Source of the DNA: Azolla caroliniana
Taxonomy: Eukaryota > Polypodiophyta
Assembly: GCA_043228905.1 (NCBI GenBank)
Contig: JBHGNT010000014.1
Span: forward strand, 6,386,001 to 6,450,000
Direction of reading: 5' to 3'
DNA length: 64,000 nucleotides
The notes under the pieces are model-generated. The model saw nothing but the letters and a program-made list of their open reading frames with translations. It was not told the DNA's origin and did no database searches. Shown piece by piece: positions 1 through 11,653 of the stretch. Each line of letters begins with the position of its first letter. The stretch's first letter is position 1. The translations under genes and the position numbers were made by a program.

Positions 1-118
1 GCCAAATTTCTAGAGTATTCCTAAGCCACTATAAAAAGAGGCACATGGCATTATTGAGAACCAAATCGGTTCAACGCCAGTCTTCAGCCTCCTAGCTATT
101 CCTGTATATTCTCTTCAT

Positions 119-2520
119 ATAATAAACAACCGCACTAGATAATAAACAACTGCACTTGAGCATGAACCTTAAGTGAGCACCCATGTATTCCAAGATGGTT
201 GAGGATATGTTACAAATGACAAATATACAACATGGTGCCACACTAGAATGCAAATGGGAAGCTTTCAAGAAAGTCATTCTCTCCTGTACAAACAAATGTT
301 TTTCGACCAACCGCACATCTTGGAAATGCACCAAGAAACTTAGGAAAAAATGGTTTGATAAAGAATGTCGTGAAGCTCGAAAGTGCCATATGGTTTCGGA
401 TGTAGTTAAGGATAAAGAGAATTACCAAAAGAACGCAAGAGAAATCACATGCATGTGCTAAATTTTGGGGAAATCTAAAGAGGAAACGTGTTGGGAGAAT
501 TTATATGAGTTATCTCTTGCCGGAAAGATGATGTGTTATGGTTCTCTTTCATATATGCCTCCCTTCTTTACAATTGAAGATATATGCATAGGACTTCAGA
601 AATTGGCCTCTCAAAAGGCAAGCGATCTTCAATGTATAAAGGTTGAAATGCTCAAATGGACGGGAAAGGAAGCACATGTATGGATAAGCGATATGTTTAA
701 TGATGCATTGCAACATGGTATGTTGTACGATTGAACTACAAATTGGATCAAACCTTTACATAAAGGTGGAGATGTAAATAATGTAAACAACTATCGAACC
801 ATCATGGTTGGCTCATTAATGACAAAACTGTTTAGATGTATAATGGAATCAAAGATAAGTGTATGGGCTGAAAAAAATGGTAAGAGAGCTTATGGACAAG
901 CTAGCTTTCGAAAACACCATAGCACCATTGATCACCTTATCACCCTTCAAGTATTAATGGAGGAAAGTCGCCTTAGAGGTAAAGGTTTATATTGTTGCTT
1001 TGTAGACTTCAAGAAAGCTTTTGATATGGTACCTCGTGAGCATCTTTGGAGGCAAATGGAAGAACTTGAGGTGCCAAGTGAATATATGCTTGCAATTTCC
1101 CGAATTTATGAGAAGGTTATATGTTGTGTGCACATGAGAGATAAACTTTCATATTTTTTCAAAAGGACTATTGGTGTTAAGCAAGGATGCCCACTCTCAC
1201 CAACACTATTTGGTTTGTGCATTGATGAATTGAAAGAAATGGTTACCAAGTTTGCAAAGGAAGAATGTGCTAAAGAAGTTGCATTGGGAATGTTGTGATT
1301 ATGTTTTTGCTATATGCAGATGATGTAGTGTTTTTTGCAAATACTTTAGGAGATGCACAAAAGCTTATCAAGGCAATTGAAAAATTTTGCACGCATACTA
1401 AATTAAGTGTCAATAGCTCTAAAACAAAGATTATGCTTGTGAAGAGCCAAAAAAGAGATAAACCATGCATTATGTACAACAATGAGCCACTTGAATGTGT
1501 GGAAAGCTTCAAATATCTTGGCCTTGAAGTTCCTTCAAATCATAGATGGAATGAATGTGCTACACGGCGCTTAGAGGTGGGTAAGCGAGCATACTATGCA
1601 TTTGAGCACACATGCAATCTTGGAGATATTAAGTGTTGGGTCCTCAAGAAATATCTTTTCGACACTTTGGTAACACCAGTTTCTTCTCTATGGGGTGGAA
1701 GTATGGGGCGGTAGCATCCCTAAATCTATGTGGAAAGAGTTTGAAAATGTCCAAAAACGTTTTCTTACAAAGTTTCTACAAGTTAAGAAAGAAATGCCAT
1801 ACACCCTCCTCCTCCTTGAGACGAGATCGCTTCCCATTGAGATCATGGCCATGGAAAGGGTTGTTGAATACATGCTTAAGGTTCAAAAAAGTCCCTCGCA
1901 TCAACTTCCTAGAATTGTGTGGGAAGCAAGCAAAAAGATCCAAAAGATGCATAAAAGCAAAATTTTGTGTTCCAGTTGGATGCAAGATATAGAAAAATGC
2001 TTTGGTAGATGGGATGTGAGACACTTGCTTCATGATGTAAATGAGGCCTTTTTGCAACGCCAATGTATCATGACATGGGACAAATGTGGAGGCTCACGCT
2101 TCACACATTATACTACACATGTTGCACCTAACTACAAAACACTATTCTTTGCAGAACGGGGAAATCGTACACATCGATACATGTTAGAGCCCATACCATT
2201 ATCTGTCATTCAAACCATTGCTTCCATGCGACTTAGCTCACATGCATTGCGATGTGAGACAGGGCGTTGGGGGACAAGTGATGAGAGTGGTCGGCTATGC
2301 ACATTTTGCCCTAAACAAGTTCGTGAGTCTGAGTATCACACTTTGATACAATGCTCTATCTTTGATCATATTCAACCATGCTTTCCACATCTCTTCGACC
2401 GAGCCCAATCCTTGCATGAATTCCTCTCACAACCACAATGTGCACTCTCGATTGCAACATTCATTGGTAAAGTTCTTGAACATCGAGAGTCACTACTCAC
2501 TTTCACACGTATCACGTGAA
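119..2520 (+). pseudogene. 5'-truncated LINE ORF2 (reverse transcriptase part)
   Basis: This is a decayed non-LTR retrotransposon ORF2 lacking its endonuclease end. Pieces of the frame lie at 183-461, 465-734, 804-1298, 1295-1714 and 1695-2519, separated by stops and frameshifts. The RT domain is clear: FVDFKKAFDMVPREHLW near 1000-1050, GVKQGCPLSP near 1172-1200, and the catalytic YADD at 1313-1324. A thumb-like region follows (YLGLEVPSNHRWNE). The C-terminal part has a Cys/His cluster (CTFC...H...C, about 2299-2355) like the zinc-knuckle end of plant LINE proteins. A CT run follows the stop; no poly(A) tail is seen. In an intact element this protein nicks the target and copies the RNA at the nick. 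The start was chosen where similarity to the inverted copy downstream begins. Clade not settled. Confidence 0.85.
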
Positions 2521-2571
2521 ATGTAATATTTTTTGTCTCATAGGTCATATTTGACCTCCGAAGACGATAAT

Positions 2572-2575
<4 letters not shown>

Positions 2576-2608
<33 letters not shown>
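2576..2608. repeat. (CT)n microsatellite
   Basis: A pure CT run of about 33 bp sits about 55 bp after the LINE stop codon. It may be part of the element's 3' end, or later expansion. The 220 bp from here to the inverted LINE copy hold nothing recognisable. Confidence 0.95.
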
Positions 2609-2611
<3 letters not shown>

Positions 2612-2828
2612 TCACCCGCGAGTTCTACACCCCACTTAGTACTAATCCTCATCTTTTAGTACTAATTCCCTCTTTATCTTAGTGTTATTCCTGACAATCT
2701 ATCTTTGTTATCCTTATCATATGCTTACTTTAGAACATAACTCTAACAAGATAACTCATATAGATTCGTACAATGCATAGACAAGTAAAGAAGAGTTAAG
2801 TCAACATAACTATCAACACGTTTCCCCT

Positions 2829-4101
2829 TTAAATTTCCCAAAATTTAGCACATGCATGCGCTTTCTCTTGCATTTGGAGAAATTGTTGAGTAACTTCCCA
2901 TATTCTTCTCTTTCTTTGAATAAGCCTTTTGTACTCATGCAAACACTTTTGATAATTTTTCTTATCCTTAACTACATCCAAAATCATAAGGCACTTTGGA
3001 GCTTCATGACATTCTTTATCAAACCATTTTTTCTTTGAACAACATTTCCAAGATCTGTGCTTGGTCGAAAAACATTTGTTTGCACAAGAGAGAATGACTT
3101 TCTTAAAAGCTTCCCATTTGCATTCTAATGTGGCACTATGTTGTATCTTTGCCATTTGTAACATATCCTCAACCATCTTGGAGTACATGGGCGCTCGCTT
3201 AAGGTTCATCCTCAAGTGGGGTTGTTTATTATCTTCAATGGCCTTCTCACAATCAAACCTATGCATACATTTGAGGTCAATACATAAAGCCCTATGATCA
3301 TATTCTGGTGTCCATTCACCAAGTAAGAACTTAGGTATACGATCCAAAATACCTTCAAAAAGTAGCACATAGTCAATTACACTATTTCCATTGTGTTTTC
3401 TACATGTAAAACCATTAGTGTTGGGCCATAAGGAGACAGCATTTGCAATAAGCAATTCGGTACTATTGCACATTTGTAGGAGTAACTTCCCACTTCCCAA
3501 ATTGGTCCAGATCTTTTTCATCGCTAGACGAGCGGCTATACATTTGTATACCCTCTTGCATCCTTGAGATATGTGGCATGAAAGATTGTTGTGCATCAAG
3601 TTGGAAACTTCTTGTATGGGCATTCATGTCACCAAAGACAATAACTTCCCCTTTGGAATTGAAATAAGCAATATCATCTTCTAGATTAGCAAAAGGTTGA
3701 TCCATCTCCAAACAAGCATAAAAGTTAGAATCTTGATGAGGAATGTAACATCCAACTACAAAAGTGGGCAAATCATTAGGTGTTTCTATTTTGAGCCATA
3801 TGTAGCATTTATGTTCATCATTTTTTACGATTCACACATATTTCTCTATTTCCTTCTTAATCAAACATGCCACCCCTCCTTGTCCTCTTTTTTGTCTTGG
3901 ATTTTTCTCCCATATCAAAGAGTGTACATTATAGTTTCTTACGCCTTGAATCCTTTGAGTATCATGCTCCCATGTTTCAACAAGAAGTGTCATATCTGAA
4001 TCATCAGTGAACTCCGTTATGCCAAATCCCGCACTCCATGAGTATCCATTGCAATTCCAAAAGCATAGTCGTAAAAGACGTGGGTTAGTCTCATAGGTCA
4101 C
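2829..4101 (-). pseudogene. 3'-truncated LINE ORF2 (endonuclease part)
   Basis: A second LINE ORF2 relic reads leftward from about 4101 to 2829. It keeps the apurinic-type endonuclease: WNCNG near the start, LVETW for the metal-binding glutamate, GDMNA, and YDHRALCIDL for the Asp-His pair. The frame breaks near 3830 (TGA) and again near 3470-3620, where two frames overlap. The last stretch (about 3195 to 2838) is homologous to positions 183-470 on the + strand, then ends abruptly before any RT motif. This copy therefore holds the N-terminal half and the neighbour the C-terminal half. They overlap in sequence, so they are two insertions rather than one cut element. No target duplication was found. 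Confidence 0.82.
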
Positions 4102-4344
4102 ATGTCCTTATTTTCCTAGAGAGAGAGAGAGAATATGTTGACAAACAGAACATTATATTTCAAAAATGGTCAACCTTACAATATGCTAACAAAGCATCTT
4201 ATATACAAAATGCTAACACAAGTACAGTCAACTTATTTAATGTCCCTGATACTAATTTACCTATAATATTCCTATACCTAAGTTAGGAATCTAGGTCCTA
4301 TAATCTAGTGTCCTAATGGCGAGACAACCGATTTGGACTTTCGG
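4102..4344. other. AT-rich stretch, no gene seen
   Basis: It begins with a short GA run (4116-4130), then AT-rich sequence with no open frame or motif I recognise. It may include non-coding LINE leader. Confidence 0.6.
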
Positions 4345-4640
4345 CCTTTCAGCTTATAGCCCATCCAGCTTCTTGTTGAGCTTGCTTTCTCAACATTCAC
4401 CAAGCCCATAAATGTATTGGTGTGCGACACAATTCTCTTGAGCACCATCTGAGTACTTCAACTTCACAAGTTTTCTCATCAATGACACCTTATCAAGGGC
4501 TTTTTTCCGCTCATACATGCCTGCAAGCTTATGCTACAACTCATAAGCATTTGTATCATTGGCCACATGTTGAAGTATATACTCACATCAACGAATTGTC
4601 TCATTGTTGTTATAGCCTTTCTATGAAGAATCTTCCACTA
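4345..4640 (-). pseudogene. Ty1/copia gag relic
   Basis: Translating the minus strand gives a copia gag (UBN2-type) signature: a stretch like LAGMYERKKALDKVSLMRKL, then KYSDGAQEN and QYIYGLGE. This is the 'short linker, MRKL, flexible loop' part of plant copia gag proteins. At least three in-frame stops interrupt it. No protease, integrase or LTR is attached, so it is an orphan fragment. In intact elements the protein packages the element RNA in cytoplasmic particles. The call rests on my recognition of the pattern; a profile search would confirm it. Confidence 0.55.
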
Positions 4641-4780
4641 AGATTCTACTACCACCGTCGGTATATCTTTTCTACCTATCGGCTAATACAAGTCTCTCAC
4701 AATCAAGAGATCCTCATAACGTATGTATGTATGTATATATATACTTCCAACTTTCGGCCCTTTTACCCCTACGAGTAGCA

Positions 4781-5590
4781 CTAGTCAACGTCCAAATACC
4801 ATTTGGACCTCTTCTCCCATGAAGGCAAACACAACATTTCTTGGAGAATTTCTTGATATGACCAAAGTTGTTTCAGAAAAATATTTGGGCTGACCTTGGG
4901 CATTGCATTTTGGGAGCATCCTCCAAGTGCTTTTTTGGGCATTTTGAATGTCGATATCCATCGGGACAATACCGGTGGGATCTAACAACAGGTCTGGGCA
5001 AGGTGTGGGGGACAGGATGCCTATCTATGGGTTGTATGTCGCCTCAATATGTTGGATGATCTCGATGGCATCATGGTAAGTGTTGGGGCCTTGATGTGCA
5101 ACGTTGCACAAGATGTCATGCCGTAGGCGAGGATATAAGAAAAAGAGCTTCATTTCCTTGGACATAGATGCAATTGGGTGAGCTTAACAACGAACTATGC
5201 AACTAGCTAAAATCATTGTTACTTTAGGGACTTCAATTGTTGCATGGCAATTTGATTGGCATTCCCATGCAAGTAACTTTGGACCATGAGTTGCTGCAAA
5301 TTCTATCATGATTGCTTGATTGCAATGGGTCGTATCAACTACGTTGCCATAATGCCTTTGAGAAGAGTCTTGATCTCGTGAGCATTTTGGTCATCAATCC
5401 ACCGGTGATAATCAATGACATTCTCGAAGTGATCTATCCAGGCTACGGGGGATGGGAGGGTGGTTTTTGCGAAGTTATGAATTACATGATGGATTGATTG
5501 GTTCGTCATGGCTTGAAGCATTTGTTCCATTTGAGGAGCAGGGCGAGAGTTCGTGCTATCCTTCTCGATGTCGGTAAGCATCGCGGAGTG
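4781..5590 (-). pseudogene. unidentified coding-like remnants
   Basis: Two minus-strand stretches look like decayed protein-coding sequence. One (4785-4990) has a TGIVPMDIDIQNAQKSTW start and an MGEEVQMVFG end. The other (5339-5581) contains SPVAWIDHFENVIDYHRW, reminiscent of retroelement gag regions. A short segment near 5230-5300 reads LMVQSYLHGNANQIAMQQLK. Stops separate them. I do not recognise the family. The context, between transposon relics, suggests a retroelement gag, but that is inference. Confidence 0.35.
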
Positions 5591-5599
5591 CTCATGAGC

Positions 5600-5880
5600 T
5601 TACACGATGCCAAATTAGTTGAGAGTCGGAAGAGTCCGCTTAGGTGCGGGAGAAGTACCTGTCATCTCCACTAATATGTGTGATATACACAAGAAGCACG
5701 AGGGGGAATCTGCCCTCCCTTATTGGTGGGCAGATGCTCCACTTATATAAAGACCCAAATAGGCAATATAGATACACACATGGCACCTAATTGTTACACA
5801 TAGCGGGCACATGGCGCCTCACATAGCCACTCCACAATATATGTATGTATGTATGTATGTATATACATAATTTTAAATTG
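5600..5880. other. possible promoter or LTR remnant with TATA-like box
   Basis: The stretch contains a TATA-like sequence (CTTATATAAAGACCC, about 5750-5765) preceded by an imperfect dyad (TGCCCTCCC...GGTGGGCAGA). This could be an LTR U3/R relic. No matching second copy is visible in the window. It ends in an (ATGT)n run. Confidence 0.25.
5839..5862. repeat. (ATGT)n microsatellite
   Basis: About five ATGT units flanked by AT repeats. The same motif recurs at 12952-13008 and 27739-27774. Confidence 0.95.
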
Positions 5881-6345
5881 CAGCACTAAATGTTGTGATT
5901 TTTACCCCCAACACTCTACAATGCATTGCTTTTTGCAAGCGATGCTAAATTTAGTAGCTAGTGATGCACACTTTCTGCAACATTTAACGTCGTCTTTTTG
6001 TAAGAAATGACACATCAATAAGTGCCTTGTTTGCAATAGTGAGATATTAACAATCATCATCACATTTTCGTTGCATTCAGTTATGCATGAGGCTTAACCT
6101 CGCGAATTGTAGTCAAACTAGTTTGTGGCAATGAGACGTATCGACAAATTGAGAGCATTAAACTTAAAAATATTGTATCGACAAATTGCAAAACTTCTCC
6201 CATGCAAATTGTAAGTGGATGACAAAACAATAGAAAGTATTATTGTCTTCTCAAGAACCTCAAGGTTCTGTTGGAAGTTCATACTCATTGACTTCTATTA
6301 TATCAAGCCAGTAAACTTTGATGAGGACAACAATAAACCTTTGTG

Positions 6346-6377
<32 letters not shown>
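6346..6377. repeat. (GT)n microsatellite
   Basis: About 15 GT units. An AT run follows at about 6456-6472. Confidence 0.95.
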
Positions 6378-6381
<4 letters not shown>

Positions 6382-9059
6382 CACTCACATACAATGTGGA
6401 TACAATTTCTTTCTGACATCTATATTTCTATATTGAAAGAGGCACATAAACCTAATATATATATATATATATACATACATACGTATTGTTGGTTGGTTGG
6501 TTGGAGAAAGGTGAATTAAAAGGATTTCAATTATGAAAGAAATACTTAACATGTCTTGTCAATTTTCCTTTTGATGATCTTCAAAACCTTCAGGTTTGTC
6601 TCTCCTACATTATTAGAATTCAACACAATCTATGGACACTTTATTCTTTGAAACCAATATACATCTTTTCTGATTGAAAAGTTTACTTATAAAATGTTGT
6701 ATCATATTTTACTGATTAACATTTGAATACACACACATACGAACCCAACTACCATTTCATTCACATCTAAATGCAACACACATAGAGATTACCAAATAGA
6801 TTGCGTAAGTTTTTAAATGTGTCATCCTCATAAGTTGTCCACATGCCTAAATTTTTCCCATACATTAAATTAACAAACAATAGGAGCTATAGAATTACAC
6901 TTTAATGAATATGTGTAATTGTTAGAAAGGCCACTCTCATGATATTATGTCATTAAGTTATACATATTTGGATTTGTGTCTCCATTCATTATACGGATAT
7001 CACTAATGGCCCCTTACCAAATTAAAGGAAGAATACAATGTACTTGAGCATTTTAAATTTTCTCTTCCCATGCCTTCAATTCTCCTTTATTGTTATTGTT
7101 GCTCCTAGCTATTCTACATTATTTGTATATCTACTGACATCTAGTGAGATACTCCTTGTTTTTTACCTACATTAAGGAGAGGCATAAGTGAGCGATCTGT
7201 TAAGATCGCATGAAATTCCACAAACTCCAATATACTTTTGAGTAGATGCTTGGACGTTCTAGTGTGTATTATCTGTTGTTGCATTTAGGATCCACCATAA
7301 AGCTTACATGGTATGAGATGAATTTTTTGAGTTTCATGTGAATCTGTAATAGAGTGAAGGTAACTTTTTTGAAACATTTGTTAAGATGAAAAGCAACGTA
7401 AAAGTGTTACACCCAAAATCACAAAAATTTAAGGGATAATGTAGGAGAGGAAACATTCATCAGTACTCGTCTAGCTTGATAAAGAAATGAGCCGATGAAA
7501 GTAAATTTTACACATGAGTGTTGAGACTTTTTTTCTTATCTTTCTAGAGGTTTGCTATCGTACAAGGGGTACGGCTCATCCGTAGAAATTTGGGTTGCCT
7601 AGAACCCTCTTTTGCATTGGACACATGCAAAACCTAACTAGATCATGGGCTCACGCTGCTTGGACAACGCCATAAACTAGGAATTACCATAAGGAAGTGT
7701 TTGAAATGTTTGTGAAGATTTTGTGTACTATACATAGAGTAAAAAGATCAATTTAAATAAAAGGATGAAAAGGGAAATCTTTGGAGAATTGCCAACTTGG
7801 ATGTCATAGATTGTGTAATGTTTGTTGGATTTCGAACACATGGGTAAGGAGGACATGAATGGGGTAGAAGGACGTGAAAAGTCTTTATGCTATTAAAAGT
7901 CATGGAAGGGTATAAATGTGTGTCCAATAAGGAGATTATCTTAACTTAAACTAGACCCTTTTTTAATAGATGGTTGAATTCACACTATATACTTGGAAGG
8001 GTATAAATATGTGCCCAATAAGGGATTTGCACTACAAAAGACCCACTCTATTTCTCACCGAGTGGAAAAGTCTTCTTTTTTCTACCATCAATAGTACTCT
8101 GTACAAAAGGTGTGGAAGAAGAAATATAGCTTCTTACTTTGGTTGGTTGTTCTTATAGATGAAGGAGAGGTAGAAGATGTTTAAAGGCAATGAAAGACAA
8201 TAAAGAGATCACATTTCCCATTGGCATGTACAAAATTAATAGTCATTAGTGAAAATTACACTATGGACTCAAACATATTAAAAAGAGCAATTGTTTCTCA
8301 TGGTTTATAGTCTGAAACCAGCTTTAGGCAAAGGACAAAGCCTTATGTTTACTATATGTACCCTTGGTAGAAACGATTTGAGACCAATCACATCACCTTG
8401 TGTTTGATTGGTCTCTTGTTGCAAGATGAAGAGAAAGAAAAGAGAGTTGTGTGTGTGTATGAGAGAGAGAGAGAGAGAGGTGTGATTTCACATTGGTGTG
8501 TGAGACTTATTATGACAGAGAGTTAAGAGAAACAACATGTAAGGTGTGAGAGAGCGAGTGTGATTTCATATCGATTTGTGTGAAAATGTTACGACAACAA
8601 AAGAAGAGGTTTGAGTTACAAAAGGTGAAAAAAGTGATGTTTTTCTACCGTATAAATGTAAAGAAAAATAAAAACACAAGAAAGCTTAGTAGGTCTGTGG
8701 TTTGGCCAGGGGGAATAGATAGGGTAAGTGTACTTAGGCTAGTGATTATGACGTATACCATATAGGCACGAAAAGGGAAAAGTAAAGCGAGAGTAGCAAA
8801 TGTAGTAGCCACAATGTGTTCTAGAGGAAACAAGCAAATGCCGTATGTGGACAATGGAGAGTGTGAGTTGCGCGCTACATGGGGGAGCGAGAGAGATGCA
8901 TATTGTTAGGTTTTAGCTTACCGAGAAATCAACCAAACCAATAATGCACATTTGAGGGATATTATCGAGTCTCGACAAAAGAAAGAAGGTACGGCAGTAG
9001 CTTTCCGACAAAATTGAACTGTGCACCCACACACCCACACACACTTGCATAGATATATG

Positions 9060-9097
<38 letters not shown>

Positions 9098-9743
9098 GAG
9101 TATTACGGCCTGCCTAATCGTCATCGTCTTTGCCCTCCATGTCATTCATTTAATGATTTGAAACCAAGTGTGGTATGTATGTAGAGAGGTGAGGGTTTGC
9201 ATACATACATGATGATGAATGTAATGCACACACAACAAACAAGCCTTTATTTATTTTGCTTTTGGGCCAATGAATGGGAAAGTATTTGTACAACCCCTTT
9301 TTTTTTTAAGAAGGGGGGGGGGGGACCAAAAGGAGAAAGCTGTCCAAAACTAATGTGTGTAAATGGTCCCATGCCACCCCACCCTTTTTCTCTATTCTAT
9401 TTATCCAAAAGAAAAGGGTCTCTTTTCTCTTTTCTTTTGTCTTATCTGCTTGCTTCTTTAATTTGCCCCCATTTCCCTTATTCTCTATTTTGATTTGTCC
9501 GCCCAAAATGAATTACCCCTTCATCTTCTTCTTCTTTCTTCCTTTCTTTTTTGTCTTTGTCCGCCCAAAAGGGCGGACGGACATTACTACATACATACAT
9601 ATACTTACTAGTACTACCCAGGTCCCAAACCAATCCATCATCCATCCCCAAATTAAATTAAATAAATCTATACATACATATTCATTTCTCAAACCTTCCG
9701 TTCGTTCTTTTTTATCATCTTCACTTTCGTCAAATCGCGACTT

Positions 9744-9747
<4 letters not shown>

Positions 9748-9797
<50 letters not shown>

Positions 9798-9840
9798 GCT
9801 TTCCTCTCTTTCTTTCTTTCTTTCTTTCTTTTATTTTCTT
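9748..9840. repeat. (CT)n and (TTTC)n tract upstream of NF-YA
   Basis: About 48 bp of pure CT followed by TTTC units. It lies just 5' of the GC-rich promoter island. Pyrimidine tracts of this kind are common in plant core promoters and leaders. Confidence 0.9.
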
Positions 9841-9879
9841 ATTTCTTATTATTTTCATTTTGGTATTATTATTATTGCG

Positions 9880-10060
9880 ACGTTACGTCGCCATCCGATC
9901 GCCTGCTGACTCAGCCGAACGCGATGTGACGTGGGCCAATGGGAGGAGCGCAGGGGCTGGCCGACGTGGCAGCCCACCTGGCGGGTTCCGGCCCAGCCCC
10001 ATCAGGTGGGGCTCGCTGCCATTGGCGGGCCGTGCCGACGTGGCCGATGACGTGGCGCCT
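9880..10060 (+). promoter_or_regulatory. GC-rich promoter island of NF-YA with ACGT, DRE and CCAAT motifs
   Basis: A GC-rich block stands out from AT-rich surroundings. ACGTGG cores occur at 9929, 9964, 10038 and 10050; the last three are ACGTGGC, the ABRE/G-box type bound by bZIP factors. GCCGAC (DRE/CRT core) occurs at 9960 and 10034, each overlapping an ACGTGGC. A CCAAT box lies at 9936-9940 and an inverse ATTGG at 10021-10025. TGACTCA lies at 9907-9913. Motifs and positions are seen directly; the binding families are known; promoter function for the gene downstream is inferred from position. No start site can be read. Confidence 0.55.
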
Positions 10061-10188
10061 CTGTTCAGCCTCCTCTGTTTTTTTGTTTGTTTTGTAAGAA
10101 GAAGAAGAAGAAGAAGAAGAGAGAGAGAGAGAAAGAGAAGCCGAAGGAAGGAAGGAAGGAGTTCAAAAACAAGCTTGGTGGCGTGGCT

Positions 10189-10281
10189 ATGGCGTCGTCT
10201 GTGACCGGCAGGCTCTTTTTCTGTTCAAGCTATGGTGGCCTCCTCCCTCTTCTTCTTCTTCTTCTTCTTCTTCTCTCCTAG
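10189..10281 (+). CDS. possible upstream ORF with leucine run
   Basis: The ATG sits in a favourable context (GCTATGG) and opens 30 codons ending at TAG. The second half is coded by a CTT repeat and reads as a run of about nine leucines. It lies between the promoter island and the NF-YA coding region. If transcription starts upstream of it, it could dampen NF-YA translation, and repeat-length changes would alter the peptide. There is no homology evidence, so it may be a chance frame. Confidence 0.25.
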   Translation: MASSVTGRLFFCSSYGGLLPLLLLLLLLLS

Positions 10282-11653
10282 CAATTCGAGTATATAGCCA
10301 TAAGTTTAGAATATACAGACAGACAGACAGACAGATAGTCAGTCAGTCAGTCAGTCATACTGTCGCTCGCAGCTCCAGAGACCTCAGCAATTAGAGGTAA
10401 CCTCGCTTATCACCATCACTAGACTAGATTCACCCTTCTTTAGGAAAATCTGCTTCTTCCTGTACTCTAAATTAGGATAGGAGAATAGAATTTAGGTGAT
10501 TAAGCTTTAAAAAATGTGGTGGAGGCAGCTCACCTCCTTCACCACATAATCCGACTTGCTAAAATGGCTTCCCACAGCAAATCCTATCTCGATCTTGCTC
10601 TTCTTCTACTCTGTGCTTCGATTTGATCTTTTTATCAGAAAAATTTCCCAGCTTCTTCAGAGGTAATTGCTTGATCACCTACATCACGGTTTGTTATACG
10701 TCTGTCTATTCAGCTATGACTTGATTATGTGGCAGACATCTGATGTCCACTAACTAACGCACGCTTTCCATTGATTCTCCCGCCTGTGTATTTGTTTCTC
10801 TTTCTCACTAAGAAGAAAAAGAGGTGAACTGCCTAATACGAAGCTTTCCATTGTTTCTTCTCTTCAGAATCTGACACACCCCAACGTGAAACTCCATGAA
10901 TTTTTTCTGCTTCGAGCTCCTGATTTCTAGTTTTTCAGATTAATATTCTATTCCTTGATTCGTAAGGCTTTCCACGATCTCTTCTGTCCGAAAAATTGAA
11001 TCTCACCAAATCCATAACTTTGAAGCGTCCTCATCAAGCAGGACTTCTTCATCAATCACGATTTAATGTTCACCTGAATCATTTCTAATCACAATTCGTT
11101 GGTAGATTATATGTATAGGCAAGCGTTCCACTGATGGTTCTGTCTGTCTGTCTTCAATCGAGCCTCGCTCATCGCTTTTCTCATCGATTCATGATGATTT
11201 CACGTGTTCGAACGTTTTCTGATGCAACGGAATAAATAAAGGCCTGATCACTTTTCCAATCATTATCTCTTCTCATCTCTGCAGAATCCATCGTTATTTC
11301 TTCCCTCTCGACTGTGCCATGCTTTCCATAGTTTAATTCCCTCCTGCCTGTGGTTCCCACTGTTTTTTTTTTTTCTCTGTATGTAAATTTGATCTCCGAA
11401 TTAACTGAGCATTGAATGGGATTCGGTTGAATTGATCGAGTACTGGCAGATTATTCCTTTCCACGTTTCCTTGCTCTTCTTCTTCTTCTTCTTCTTCTTC
11501 GTTTTCTTCAGGTTCAGTACACCCGTCCATGCTTCTTCTTCGCCTTGCTAGCTATTCTGCTTAAACTATAGAGGGGCCTCTCTATCAAAACGCAAGCTCA
11601 TGCTTCCTGATTCCTCAAAGGAACAAAAATTGATCAAAACAACTTTGCTACAT

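Larger units (their letters stand above)
5890..9880. other. intergenic spacer, AT-rich, no gene seen
   Basis: Apart from microsatellites (GT at 6346, GA at 8461-8478 and 9066-9094, T11/G12 at 9300-9325, CT at 9748-9795) I see no conserved frame, RNA gene or transposon end. The last 500 bp become pyrimidine-rich toward the NF-YA promoter. Confidence 0.6.

Noticed and set aside
119-4101. Twin-priming 5' inversion of a single LINE
   Set aside because: The inverted endonuclease half lies on the 3' side of the RT half rather than the 5' side, and the two halves share ~300 bp, so two insertions are needed.
9960-10044. Endoplasmic-reticulum stress element (CCAAT-N9-CCACG)
   Set aside because: CCAAT and CCACG/CGTGG boxes are present but not at the required spacing.
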